The notes: generated by a model not told the origin, from the sequence alone. Positions 29,225-39,487 are shown, counted from the first letter of the stretch. The stretch: 51,679 nucleotides of DNA from Legionella tunisiensis (GCF_000308315.1 NZ_CALJ01000060.1:1-51679), one strand, 5' to 3'. Translations and numbers: made by a program.

Positions 29225-30346
29225 ATGATGCAAAGCGCGAACTCGACGGATTTGTTTCAACCTGCTCGTTTAGGCTCACTGACGTTAGCTAATCGTATTG
29301 TTATGGCACCTCTAACACGTAGTCGTGCTGGTAAAGGAGATGTTTTAGGGCCGATGAATGCGGAGTATTACGCACAACGGGCCAGTGCAGGATTAATCAT
29401 CAGTGAGGCAACGCAAATTTCGCAACAAGGCAAAGGTTATGCGTTTACCCCGGGTATGTATAGCGAGGAACAGGTTGCTGGATGGACATTGGCGACTGAG
29501 GCTGTCCATGCCCAAAAAGGACTTATCTTTGCTCAGTTATGGCATGTAGGGCGTATTTCCCATCCTGATTTGCAGTTTGACCATCAGTTGCCTGTTGCCC
29601 CTTCCGCAATCAAGCCTGAAGGAAAAGCGTTTACCGAAACCGGTTTTAAAGATCTTGTCACGCCACGAGCTCTTGAAACAGAGGAAATCCCGGGCATTAT
29701 CAATCAATATGTGCATGCAGCTCGTTGTGCTAAAGAAGCAGGTTTTGATGGCATTGAAATTCATGCGGCCAATGGCTATCTTATCGATCAATTTATGCGC
29801 GATAAAACAAACAAGCGAACTGATCGCTATGGTGGGAGTTTAGAGAATCGTGCCCGGTTCTTGTTAGAAGTGGTCGATGCACTAAAGCGAGTATGGCCAG
29901 GGGACAAAATAGGGGTACGGTTCTCACCAGTTAGCCCGGCTAATGATATTGCTGATAGTAATCCAATGGTTACTTTTTCTTACATGGTTAGTGCACTGAA
30001 TGAATTTGCTTTGGCTTATCTCCATTGTGTTGAAGGCGTTACTATTGGGCCACGTACAATCCCTGCAGATTTTAGTTTTGCTACTCTGCGTTCTTTATTC
30101 AAAGGGCAATATATGGCTAATAATGGTTATGATCTACCGCTTGCTATAGAAGCACGTCAGAAAAATCTGGCTGATCTAATCTGTTTTGGTCGTCCCTTTA
30201 TTGCGAATCCTGATTTAGTTGAACGTTTGCGAACGGGAGCGAGATTGAACGAAGCCCCTCGTGAATTATGGTATGGTGGTGGGGTACATGGTTATACCGA
30301 TTGGCCGACTTTGGCTGAGGAATTGGCTGAAAATAAGACTAGTTAA
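29225..30346 (+). CDS. Old yellow enzyme family NADH:flavin oxidoreductase (NemA-like)
   Basis: FMN-dependent ene-reductase of 373 residues acting on activated alkenes, quinones or nitro compounds. The TIM-barrel signatures are present: LANRIVMAPLTRSRA near residue 21, AGLIISEATQIS near 56, IFAQLWHVGRISHP near 100, and the FMN/substrate block IEIHAANGYLIDQFMRDKTN near 178 with RTDRYGGSLENRARF. The C-terminal LICFGRPFIANPDL binds FMN phosphate. The active-site His-x-x-Asn (HAAN) is intact. Frame intact; probably monocistronic, ending at a strong bidirectional terminator. Confidence 0.95.
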   Translation: MMQSANSTDLFQPARLGSLTLANRIVMAPLTRSRAGKGDVLGPMNAEYYAQRASAGLIISEATQISQQGKGYAFTPGMYSEEQVAGWTLATEAVHAQKGLIFAQLWHVGRISHPDLQFDHQLPVAPSAIKPEGKAFTETGFKDLVTPRALETEEIPGIINQYVHAARCAKEAGFDGIEIHAANGYLIDQFMRDKTNKRTDRYGGSLENRARFLLEVVDALKRVWPGDKIGVRFSPVSPANDIADSNPMVTFSYMVSALNEFALAYLHCVEGVTIGPRTIPADFSFATLRSLFKGQYMANNGYDLPLAIEARQKNLADLICFGRPFIANPDLVERLRTGARLNEAPRELWYGGGVHGYTDWPTLAEELAENKTS

Positions 30347-30354
30347 AATTAAAG

Positions 30355-30386
30355 AAGGCAGTATTGACCACACAATACTGCCTTTT
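30355..30386. terminator. Bidirectional terminator hairpin
   Basis: A 12-bp perfect stem, AAGGCAGTATTG at 30355-30366 and CAATACTGCCTT at 30373-30384, followed by TT and preceded by an A-rich stretch. It separates the convergent old yellow enzyme gene and the membrane protein gene. Confidence 0.85.
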
Positions 30387-30391
30387 AGCCT

Positions 30392-32573
30392 TTATGCGGC
30401 TGGGGGGCTAATACGGTCAGATAAATCTGCCAAGAAATCTTCTGTGGTTGTTGTTTTATGGGCAAATAAGCCAAAAACACCCTGCGTGCGATGCACTTTG
30501 TAGATGGGTTGTTGGGCTGCTTCTCGAATGATTATTTCGGCAGTCTGCTCACCTCCCTTTTGACGCAATTTGCTTTGTTGTAATTTGGTCAACTCCTCAG
30601 CCTTGTCCTTAGCTACACTTTGCCCCATTAGGCTACTTACCTGATTTAAATGTTTCGCTTTGAAGCGTTCAATGCGGAAATCTGCCTGATGACGGCGCCA
30701 ATCTTCAGAAATTTTTGCAATATCTTCCTGATCCAATTTCACTGGGGGCGCAACGGCAGGTTGACCAGTTTGTTTATCCCAGGCAGAACTTAACCCCAAT
30801 TGTTGCTTAGGGTTGTTGAATTGGCTGAATGCACTATCCCAGAGTGCTGCTAAACCATAGATTGGAAGGGCAATTAATTTGAGGATGCGAGTTGGTAGAT
30901 CAGCACTGTGATCATGGCCATGGCCTGCTTCAAGGCGTTCTTCTAGAAGCCCTTTGGTTGAGTGGCTGTGGTCATGTTCATGAGGCACGAAGTAATGGAT
31001 ATCTTCAAAACCCTCGCTGACAATCCCTAGGATAGCAGAGACCATTTCCGGAATCCCTGGCATCCTGTCAGCAGTAACGCCGATACTGACTAAGTGGCCA
31101 AGAAATAGTAGAACACGTAGAGGGGTGATGGTGACTGCCAATACTAAACGAGCAGGGTTCGCTATTTGCAGCCAATTTTCTCGTTCTCTAAGTGCTTGAA
31201 AAGCTCGACTGAATTTTTCCCAGTTAGTTTTTTGTGGATTATCCTTGAGCCATTTACGTAGTGTTAATTCTTCTGGAGTTTCTAGTTCACTTGGTGTTGG
31301 AGTGAATTGCTTGGCAAAAAAGGCCTCCATTTCATTCAATCGGGTTATAATTTTCCTTCTTTCCCTAATATCAGTTTCGCTTAACCGCTTGTAACTGTAA
31401 TGATGTAGTAATTTCAATTGCGCTTTATACTCTTTGAAAAATTGGGGGGCAATCTTGAGTTTTAATGTTGGGGAAATTTGCCGAAAGATAAGCATGTTTA
31501 GGAAATTTAGATTCTGTCATTTCTTCAATCATTTCTAGCGATTCGCTAGTATTTTCCATATTGAAAACAAGCGCAGACATACTGGTAATTAGAGGATTGA
31601 GAAAACCCATTACATAACTGGGTACTCTTCCCATCCAGGCGAAAAGAGGGCGTGTATTTTGCGCAACGGTCCACCAGGTTCCTGCTGTGCAGGCAGTCAG
31701 AGCGAGTGTAAGAGTAAGAAGGAAAAGTGCAGTTACCGTAATAAACGTGTTGCGTGGAGTGAACCCTTCTTCCTGAACATGTCTTCTAATTTTATAATAC
31801 CAATTACGCACTGTATCGTTATTAATCATATCGGTAACGGCATTAAAGGTTAGAAAACCATAGGCACTACCAGCAATAATAGCCATGGGAACGATCAACA
31901 TCGGTAAGCTGGCAGCAGGGATAGCAGCCAGGAATGGGATGACTTCAAACGCTTCGACGAGCAGGTAAGTTGTGCCATAGCCCATAAAGAAGCCGGCGAA
32001 TAGGCTGAATATCTTTACTGCATTGTAGGTAGCCCGACGCTGCTCCAGCAATTCAATGTGTTCGAGCTGGTTATTTTGAGCTAACCACTCACTTAGTTCG
32101 CTTTCATAATCGCTGAGCGCATGGCGGTAACTTTTGGGGAACAATTGGCTAGCAAACCACTTTTCCATGTCGCGTAAATTTTTCTCAATGAGTCTTTTTC
32201 TGGCCGCATCTTCTTTGCTCAGTCGTTTATGGCCGAACTCATGTAATAAATGTAATTGAGCTTCGTAATCCTTGAAAAATTGTGGACATTTTTCTTTCGT
32301 ATTGGGGAATTTTTCTAAAAGATATTCCTTAGCGAGATGGTTTTGCAAATAATCGTTTTTAAAAAATAATTTTTGCAGGGCACCTCTAATATTTTGTAAA
32401 TAAATTTCACCCTCGTAAGCGACTGATAAAGTAAGAGCCATTCCTGCAACAGTCAGCGTGGGGAATAAAACAAACATACCGCCAAAACTTAATAAGCCTA
32501 AAATTAAGCTTGCACCAGTAGCAAGGAGCAGAAGGAGGAGGTAATAGGGAATTTTTCTTGGTTTTACTTTCAT
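30392..32573 (-). CDS. Fur-box-preceded multispanning membrane protein with His-rich loop (one frame break)
   Basis: Removing one G from the run at 31444-31449 joins two frames into about 727 residues. The first half has two N-terminal membrane segments (residues 8-50), then KCPQFFKDYEAQLHLLHEF, further membrane segments around residues 190-245 and 285-345. The second half repeats the soluble module (CPQFFKEYKAQLKLLHHYSY), then membrane segments and a histidine-rich loop HEHDHSHS ... HGHDHS near residue 560. A Fur-like site lies 48 bases upstream. Fur control, many membrane spans and metal-binding loops suggest iron or metal transport; the L. pneumophila vacuolar metal transporter MavN/IroT is the comparison to test, but I cannot confirm orthology. 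Confidence 0.78.
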
Positions 32574-32620
32574 TATTCACCACACAAGCAAACTAAAGGA
32601 AGTGGAACTTTATAACAAAT

Positions 32621-32639
32621 GAAAATGATTATCAATAAC
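32621..32639. promoter_or_regulatory. Fur box
   Basis: GAAAATGATTATCAATAAC matches the 19-base Fur consensus GATAATGATAATCATTATC at 15 positions. It lies 48-66 bases before the start of the minus-strand membrane protein gene, with TATAAA-like sequence between (32609-32614 read on the minus strand), a position suited to iron-dependent repression. Confidence 0.7.
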
Positions 32640-32809
32640 CTTGCGAGCAAAAAAATCATATTGTTTTATAGGAAGATTTATCAAGCTAAAAGATGCTTAT
32701 AAAAAATGATATATGCCTAATATTATTTTTATCGATCATAAAAATAACAGTTGCATCCTAGAGACCTTTCTGTAGGATCTATCTTGTTGACATTAAACAG
32801 GGAGTAACG

Positions 32810-34005
32810 ATGCGTTTTCATTCATGGATGACTTTTCTTGCAGTTGGGTTTATTTTCTTGACCAATCCGCTGTTTGCCACAATGAATCCAGTATTGGAGC
32901 AGCTACAGGTGCCTCAATGTTTGGCAACCAAATTGTCCGCAGAATATAGTGTACTTGCCCAAAATAGGAATTTTAAAATTATTGAGCTTAATACAAAGGA
33001 CATGGGTAAGCTTGCTTTGTTAGCTGACGAAGCGCATTGCGGTCGTTTTGTGAATGTGAGTCATCATTTTGTTAATAATACATCGGCCAAACAAAAAATA
33101 GCCCGGCAGTTATTAGCAAAACCCCCTGTCTTTAAAACAGCTCCTCTTTCCTCATCGCCTTATAAAATACAACAGGAAAAAAAGTTAATGAGGCTATAGC
33201 GAAAATTGATGCTGACAATATTATTCGAGTCGTGTCCCATTTGAGTAATTATTACAATCGTTCTGCGAGCAGCGATAGTGGCGTAAAAACAGCAAAATGG
33301 TTACAAACTCAATTTGATGGATTAGTACATACCTACGGCCGCACTGATACGGAAAGTTATTTTGTAAAGACAGGAAATTACATTCAACCCTCCTTAGTTA
33401 CTGTCATAGGTAAAGATATCCGTGCGCCAGCCATAGTGCTTGGTGCGCATATGGATACCTTGGATGGTTTTATGCCAGGCGCTGGAGATGATGGGAGTGG
33501 GTCAGCCACGCTGATGGAGGTAGCTCGAGTACTATTAGCCTCATCGTTTACGTTTAAGCGACCAATCTATTTTATCTGGTATGCGGCTGAGGAGCGTGGT
33601 TTGGTTGGCTCTCAATATGTCGTGCAGGATTTCTTACAAAAAGATATTCCCGTTAGGTCTGTCATTCAATTTGATATGACGGGGTTTCGTAATGATGCCA
33701 ATGATCCCACCATGTGGGTCTTTCGTGATTATACCGATAAGGTGTTAAGTGATTACCTGGCTGAACTTATCCAAACCTATGTCAAGGTGCCTGTAGCTTA
33801 TTCTCATTGTGGCTACGGTTGTAGTGATCACGCGTCCTGGATGTCGGCAGGTATTCCCGCTGCATTTTCCTGTGAAACCAGTTTTGAGCAACATAATCCT
33901 TATATTCATTCCCCAGCTGATACGATGGATTTATTGAATATCGAACATATGGTTAATTTCACTAAGCTGGGATTAGCCTTTGCAGTAGAACTGGCTAGCG
34001 ATTAG
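32810..34005 (+). CDS. Secreted M28-family aminopeptidase, LapA/LapB-like (one frame break)
   Basis: Zinc-dependent exopeptidase with an N-terminal signal peptide (WMTFLAVGFIFLTNPLFA), so probably exported and then secreted, as the L. pneumophila type II-secreted aminopeptidases are. Restoring one A in the run at 33177-33183 joins the N-terminal part to the catalytic domain. Zinc and catalytic residues are visible: GAHMDTLDG (His, Asp), PGAGDDGSGSATLMEVARVL (bridging Asp), YAAEERGLVGSQ (Glu-Glu), QFDMTGF (Asp) and the distal His in YIHSPADTMD. About 398 residues. A strong ribosome binding site (AGGGAG) precedes the ATG. Confidence 0.9.
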
Positions 34006-34057
34006 GGTGATAGTTATAGGCGAGGTGAAGGTCCTTTGCCTTTATTTATTCAAAGGA

Positions 34058-35133
34058 TTATAAAAAAGCTATGAAGCCATAATAACCTAGTCCACAGATG
34101 ACTGTCAGAATCAAGACTCTCAGGTAGACACCAGAACGGGGGTTTTTATAGAGCGCTGCTAAATAAGACAGAGGATGACGGTAAATAAGACGGCGCATGA
34201 TTTTTTTACTGACATTAACTGGAATGCCCGATACAGGTGATTCATGGATGCGGATACTAGGGCCTGCGTTAGCCTCAATAATAACACCAGCGGTAGATTG
34301 GATGGGGCGGTTAATATCCGCGCATTGTACATCAAAGCCTACAAGCTCCAGACATAAGGCTTTCGCTGCAGCAGCCATTAGGCGACGATTTTCTTTGCAT
34401 ATTTTGTTGCCTAGAGACGTGTAGGTACCTCCCCGTGTAGCATTACAGGTATAACCTAAGGTAAGCCATTCACCGTTGTAGGGGACATAGTCCACGGTGA
34501 GGCCTAGCTCATCCAGCCTAATCAAACACTCTTCATCAACAGTAATTGGACCGAATGCATCGCTGATTTGTGTTCGCTTGAGGTTCGTTATGCCGATCAG
34601 TTCTTGAACAGTATGAATCCCATCACCTATTATATGTGCGGGATAGCGTTGGATAACACCTAGTACACGACCGTTCAGTACCAGGACACGGTAAGAGTTT
34701 AAATTGCCATGAAACTCCTCGATCAGGAGATAGTCATCGGACTGGAAACCTTTAACCATATAATTCTTTAACTGGGCGAGTGTTTTAATATTACATAAAA
34801 CGCCTCTGCCTAGTTTACCTTCTTGAGGTTTTGCTACGAGAGGAAAAGAAAGGTGGGCTATTTTTTTTTCCATTTTTCCCTGGAGGTATTCATTAACATG
34901 AACGAAGTCGCTTTTAGGAACAGGTAGGCCAGCTTGCTCGAGAATTTTGTTCATACAATATTTATGACGTGCCACATGAGCACTACCGCTATTATTAAGT
35001 GGAGAACTACTGCCGTAAAAAAAGTAGTTTTTTTACCTAGCTTTAAAGTAAATCCTTCTATTTCTGGTGTTTCTTCAACAGGAAGAAGGAGTTTTAAGGC
35101 GGCTTCATAGTAACAACGCGCATTTTTGTTCAT
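34058..35133 (-). CDS. CphA-like ATP-grasp ligase with C-terminal membrane helix (copy 1, one frame break)
   Basis: Restoring one base in the A run at 35017-35023 joins MNKNARCYYEAALKLL and GKKTTFF to YGSSSPLNNSGSAHVARHKY and the long frame, about 358 residues. The ATP-grasp domain resembles that of cyanophycin synthetase: NKILEQAGLPVPKS, FPLVAKPQEGKLGRGVLCNI, SYRVLVLNGRVLGVIQRYPA, HIIGDGIHTVQELI, and the metal site GVIIEANAGPSIRIHESP. The Mur-ligase domain of CphA is absent. The C terminus is one hydrophobic helix (VLILTVICGLGYYGFIAFL). Such enzymes join a carboxylate to an amine via acyl phosphate. It is the last gene of a minus-strand run with its paralog and a methyltransferase. Confidence 0.82.
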
Positions 35134-35231
35134 AACAGTTCACAAACCAGGTTATCCTCACCCCCTTTATACTGGATTATTGTGCAAATTCGGTAAAGGA
35201 GCAAGGTACTATTAATTATTGCTATGCCATA

Positions 35232-36302
35232 TCAGAACAGAGTGACACAGATATAAATCAAGCCTAAAAAGATTAACAATAGGGCACTTTTTATAGAGAT
35301 AGCAGCATGACCCTCTTTACACAGAGTATTTAAATAAGCAAAAGGATGTCTATAGAGGATACTGAGTATTATTTTTTAGAAACCATAACCGGCGCTCCCT
35401 CCATTGGCTTTTCGTGGATTCTGATGCTCGGAGTTGGGTTAGCTTCAATAATAACACCTCCAGAAGCCTGTATAGGAATATCAATATCAGGACATTCAAC
35501 ATCAAATCCAACGATATTCAAATTTAATACTTGGGCAGCGCGGAGAAAAAATTGCTTGTTCTCTTTACTAATTTTTTATATATTGTTTGATAAACTCCGC
35601 CGCGAGTTGCATTCGATGCATAACCTAAAGTAACTCTTTCATCCACTGCAGGAATATATCCCAAATCAATCTGGAGTTCTTGCAAGCGAATGTGGAGTTC
35701 TTCGTCAATACAAATTGGCCCTAAAAACTCACTGATTTTATTTCGATTAATATTAGTGATTTCGATAAGCTCCTGCAAAGTATGGCTACCATCACCTATA
35801 ACAAAAGACGGCTCACGAATAACAACACCAATTATTTTGTTGTAGAGAACAAGAATACGGTAGGATTTTAAATTGCCATGAAATTCTTGTATGATTAAAC
35901 AGTCATTCGTTGAAAATTTATTGTGAAGATGTGTCTTTAACGCCGTTAAATTTTGAATATTACAGATGACATCCCTGCCTAGGGTTCCATCTCTGGGTTT
36001 TATCACTAATGGAAAAGTCAAATTCTTGATACAGGTTTCCAGTAGGCCTTGATTGAATTCCGAAGAGTGTATTGCTATCGATTTAGGGACAGGAAAACCT
36101 GCTTTCTCCAAAACCTTATTTGCAGTATATTTATCATGCGCGATTAAAGAGCTTGTATTCAGGTTTAGTGGAGTTCTGGGGCCATAAAAAAATATTGGCG
36201 CTTCCCGAGTAATAGTTTAAACCCGTCGATTAAGGGTTCTTGTTCTATGAGAAGATTTAGTTTTTTAGCGCTTTCATAGTAGCACTCTGCATTCTTATTC
36301 AT
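35232..36302 (-). CDS. CphA-like ATP-grasp ligase with C-terminal membrane helix (copy 2, three frame breaks)
   Basis: Paralog of the neighbouring gene, about 357 residues once single bases are restored in the runs at 36186-36192, 35572-35577 and 35372-35377. It shares the start (MNKNAECYYESAKKLNLLIE), TANKVLEKAGFPVPKS, FPLVIKPRDGTLGRDVICNI, SYRILVLYNKIIGVVIREPS and GVIIEANPTPSIRIHEKP. Its reconstructed end (LLLIFLGLIYICVTLF) is again a membrane helix, the same layout as copy 1. One residue differs notably: GRD in place of GRG in the glycine-rich loop. Two divergent but colinear copies suggest sequential ligations with different substrates, or redundancy. Confidence 0.75.
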
Positions 36303-36339
36303 AATATAAAAAATTTTTCTTCTTATGTTATTGTTGCTA

Positions 36340-37074
36340 TTATCGTGGCTTTATTGCAACAGTGAAGTAACCTTCCCGACCATCTAAACGCAAGCCTTCG
36401 GGAAGATCAGCCCGAGCAAAAACATAGCTTTCTTCAATTACAAAACCGACTCGACCTAATTCGCGTGACAGAACTTTTTCGTCAAGAAAGTTAAGTGTAT
36501 CAGGAATAAAATCAGCATATTTTTTCTCCACCAATTTTTTCAAATTAGGGAAATAACCCGGCCATAACTCATTATATAATAATCGTTGTTCATAAACAGG
36601 AATAAGATTTTTGAATACTCTAGTATAAGGAGTACCGCTGATAATAAACAATTTGGAACCAGGACATAGGGTAAAAAACAGTTTCTCAAATCCCTGTCGT
36701 AGGGCCATAAAATCCAAATGTCCGAGCGTGCGAGAAGCAAAAAACCCTCGTAAACTGTTCGCAGGCAGTTGTAATACTTCGGGGAAGCAACCGGGAAGTA
36801 GTGTTAAGCGTGAGCGGATTTCCTGAGGAGTATTATTATAGAGAATTTGTAAATGTTGCTCTTCAATATCGTTGGCAATCACTGTGGCGCCAGCCTGTAA
36901 AGCAGCTAGAGTTACTGTACCATAAGCAGCTCCAATTTCTAAAACTGGGCCTGGTTGATTAGCGGCATATTCGATAAATTGTTGCGCGCGGTTATCAATA
37001 TAAATAGACGTTACGCCCTTGTTATTGATTGTATAACGTAAATTAATTTTTCTACGTCTATCGGTATTGCCCAT
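36340..37074 (-). CDS. SAM-dependent methyltransferase
   Basis: Class I methyltransferase of 244 residues with an intact frame. Motif I is PVLEIGAAYGTVTLAALQAG (residues 43-62), followed by ATVIANDIEEQHLQIL and, in the region of motif IV, LRGFFASRTLGHLDF. The C-terminal part includes SKLFIISGTPYTRVF and ends DGREGYFTVAIKPR. The substrate is not evident. It heads the minus-strand run that continues with the two ATP-grasp genes (37-base gap to copy 2), and is divergent from the Fe/2OG dioxygenase gene over a 193-base promoter region, which suggests a common pathway. Confidence 0.85.
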   Translation of the reverse strand: MGNTDRRRKINLRYTINNKGVTSIYIDNRAQQFIEYAANQPGPVLEIGAAYGTVTLAALQAGATVIANDIEEQHLQILYNNTPQEIRSRLTLLPGCFPEVLQLPANSLRGFFASRTLGHLDFMALRQGFEKLFFTLCPGSKLFIISGTPYTRVFKNLIPVYEQRLLYNELWPGYFPNLKKLVEKKYADFIPDTLNFLDEKVLSRELGRVGFVIEESYVFARADLPEGLRLDGREGYFTVAIKPR

Positions 37075-37267
37075 AGGTAGACTCTTTTTTAATGCTGTTA
37101 ATCTAAGTTTACAATAATAGAGTTAAAAAGCAGGAGATTCTCTACCAGAACCTGTGGTTTATTTATACTATATTTACATTAGCGAATGGATGCTTATGGG
37201 AGTAGTCCCTAGTTGATGCCCGCTTTGTATAATGGATAGTTTTCTTCATGAGTCATACGGATAATTT

Positions 37268-38303
37268 ATGGCAAATTTTGATTTCACTTATACCTTCTTA
37301 AGCAGAGAAAAATTACCTCTATTAATTCAGCCCACATCTGAGAGACAGGCAAATGTGGATACATTAATCCACTTTCTTAATGAGGAAAATGCATTTTTTA
37401 AAGAACAATTGTTGCAATATGGAGCGATTAGGTTTCGCGGATTTCATGTTAATTCAGCCGAGCAATTCGCAGTTGTTATTAGTGCCTGCTCCTTAGGTAT
37501 GCTTTTCAATTATGATTTGTGTGCAGTTCCTCGCACTAAAATTCAAGAGGGTATCTATACTTCAGTCAACATCCATGAAAGTTTTAGTGTCCCTATGCAT
37601 AATGAAAAATCTTATGATCCTGAATTTCCAAGTTACATTTTTTTAACTCCTTAAAAACCCCTGAGTTCGGAGGAAATACTCCTTTAGCTGACGGACACAA
37701 AATATGGCTTTCCCTTCCGGATTCTTTACAGCAAAAATTAGAAGCCAAAGGGATGTTATATCGCCATTTTTTTATGGTAAAGGGCTTAGGCAGAAATTCG
37801 TTCGACTCATCGGTAAAGGCCTGAATTGCAGAACATGGATGAGCGCATTTCAAACAGAAGATAAAAACGAACTCGAGAAGATTTTGCATAATCTGAATTT
37901 GCAATTTAGGTGGACGTCTAAAGGGAATGGCTTAATTACAGAAAGAGGGCTACCTGCTTGCCGCCGTCATCCTATTAGTAATAAAGTGGTTTGGTTCAAT
38001 CAAGCCGCCCACAATAACCTGTATTATAATAAGAGCTTTGTTGCCATAAATCGTACAGTCAAAAATCCTATTGCACGCTTTATTCTGTCACATAGAAATT
38101 TTCTGCCCTATGTTGTTTTTTATGGCGATGGTGAACCTATATCAAAGAAAGAAGCGGACTTAATGCATTTTGCCATTAAGAAAAATATCGTATCTACTTC
38201 TTGGCAAGTCGGTGATCTTATGGTTGTTGATAATTACTCATGCATGCATGGTAAGGAGCCGCATAAGGGAGAGCGATTACTATTGGCAGCGATGACAAAA
38301 TAG
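37268..38303 (+). CDS. TauD/TfdA-family Fe(II)/2-oxoglutarate dioxygenase (two frame breaks)
   Basis: Restoring one base in the T run at 37638-37644 and in the A run at 37815-37817 joins three frames into about 345 residues. The iron triad can be seen: HNE near residue 111-113 (PMHNEKSYDPEFP) and the distal His in DNYSCMHGKEPHKGERLL near the C terminus, with the conserved Arg of the 2-oxoglutarate site in GER. The HxE form, instead of HxD, is that of clavaminate-synthase-like hydroxylases acting on amino acids. N-terminal QYGAIRFRGFHVNSAEQF is typical. It is divergent from the methyltransferase/ATP-grasp run and followed by an aldolase-like gene. Confidence 0.82.
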
Positions 38304-38369
38304 TTGCTCCCATTGCTAAACCAAGCTATTGTTTTGCTAACGTTTAATTAATAGCAAACAATAATCTTT

Positions 38370-39152
38370 ATGCCTATAAAAAATCCTGAGCGATACAGCC
38401 ATGTTGTAGTGCAAAAAGAATCTATAGTCGAAGAGCGCCTTCACCGCAAACAACGATTAGCTGCAGCCTTTCGGATTTTTGGCAAGCTGGGACTCAATGA
38501 AGGCGTAGCTGGGCATATTACGGTTAGAGATCCTGAACATACAAATTATTTTTGGCTTAATCCCTTAGGCCTTTCTTTTAACCAAATCAAAGTGTCCGAT
38601 TTGATCTTATGTAATGATGAGGGCCAAATTATTGAAGGTAAGCATAGCAGACTTAATCGAGCCGCTTTTGCTATCCATTCAAGTATCCACCAAGCGAGAT
38701 CGGATGTCATCGCTGCTGCCCACTCGCATTCACTCTATGGGACAACCTGGTCTACAACAGGGCGCTTATTGGAGCCTCTTAGTCAATCTGCCTGTGCTTT
38801 TTATGAAGATCATAGTCTATTTGATGATTATACTGGCGTGGTGGTCAAACTTTCAGAAGGCGAACGTATAGCCAAGGCATTAGGAGAGCATAAAGCGGTT
38901 ATTCTGAAAAATCATGGTTTACTCACGGTTGCGGATACTGTTGAGGCGGCAGTTTGGTGGTTTATTTCTATGGAACGTTGTTGTCAAATGCAAATACTGG
39001 CCGAATCAACGCGTCATACAATTGAACCGATTAAGCGAGAAGTAGCCTTGGGAACCAGGAATAACGCTGTTGGATTTCCTTTGGCTGGATGGGCCAGTTT
39101 TCAGCCTCTATGGCAGGATATTATTGCTGCCCATCCTGACTTGCTTGATTAA
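38370..39152 (+). CDS. Class II aldolase/adducin-family protein
   Basis: 260 residues, intact frame, covering one class II aldolase/adducin domain: RIFGKLGLNEGVAGHITVRD near residue 30, FWLNPLGLSFNQIKVSDLIL near 55, the zinc-site AAAHSHSLYGT near 113 and ILKNHGLLTVADTVEAAVWW near 176. Family members are aldolases, epimerases or decarboxylases acting on small hydroxy-acids; others have lost catalysis. It follows the dioxygenase by 66 bases on the same strand, so it probably belongs to the same unit. Specific substrate unknown. Confidence 0.85.
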   Translation: MPIKNPERYSHVVVQKESIVEERLHRKQRLAAAFRIFGKLGLNEGVAGHITVRDPEHTNYFWLNPLGLSFNQIKVSDLILCNDEGQIIEGKHSRLNRAAFAIHSSIHQARSDVIAAAHSHSLYGTTWSTTGRLLEPLSQSACAFYEDHSLFDDYTGVVVKLSEGERIAKALGEHKAVILKNHGLLTVADTVEAAVWWFISMERCCQMQILAESTRHTIEPIKREVALGTRNNAVGFPLAGWASFQPLWQDIIAAHPDLLD

Positions 39153-39164
39153 AGGTGATTTAAA

Positions 39165-39188
39165 GGGGCCGATTTAAAAAGCGGCCTT
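39165..39188. terminator. Hairpin between aldolase and HNH genes
   Basis: GGCCG at 39167-39171 pairs with CGGCC at 39182-39186, extended by AAGG/CTT on the flanks. It sits between two convergent genes and could stop transcription from either side. Confidence 0.5.
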
Positions 39189-39193
39189 GAATT

Positions 39194-39487
39194 TTAGCCA
39201 AAATAAGGATAACTATTCCCTTTAAGGCGATTTTTTCTCCATTGTAAGGGCTGTAAATTCGATAACATACCCTTTCCTCCCAAAGAAACAGGAAAAATAT
39301 GATCAATCTCCCAGCCGTAGTTAGAATTTATATCGCCATAATCTGAGTATTTCATCAAATTGCCATAGGCATCGATTCGCCATTCCGCTTCCGCATATCC
39401 AAGAATAGAGGATGCTTTTTGCCATACGGCAATACGCGTTAAAAACTCAAAAGGAAACCCATCTCGGGTAGTATTATGATTTCTCAT
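39194..39487 (-). CDS. Small HNH endonuclease-like protein
   Basis: About 97 residues. The His-Asn-His type core is visible as NYGWEIDHIFPVSLGGKGML then SNLQPLQWRKNRLKG, i.e. the xIDHIxPxSxGG...NLQPLxxxxNxxKG pattern of HNH nucleases. There is room for only the nuclease fold. I chose the ATG at 39487, which has GGAGAAG just before it, over the TTG at 39499. It lies alone next to the RAYT/REP locus. Whether it is a mobile-element nuclease or a restriction remnant cannot be said. Confidence 0.75.
   Translation of the reverse strand: MRNHNTTRDGFPFEFLTRIAVWQKASSILGYAEAEWRIDAYGNLMKYSDYGDINSNYGWEIDHIFPVSLGGKGMLSNLQPLQWRKNRLKGNSYPYFG

Noticed and set aside
34197-35633. Plus-strand ORFs at 34197-34424 and 35346-35633
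   Set aside because: They are antisense shadows of the two ATP-grasp genes, whose conserved motifs are on the minus strand.
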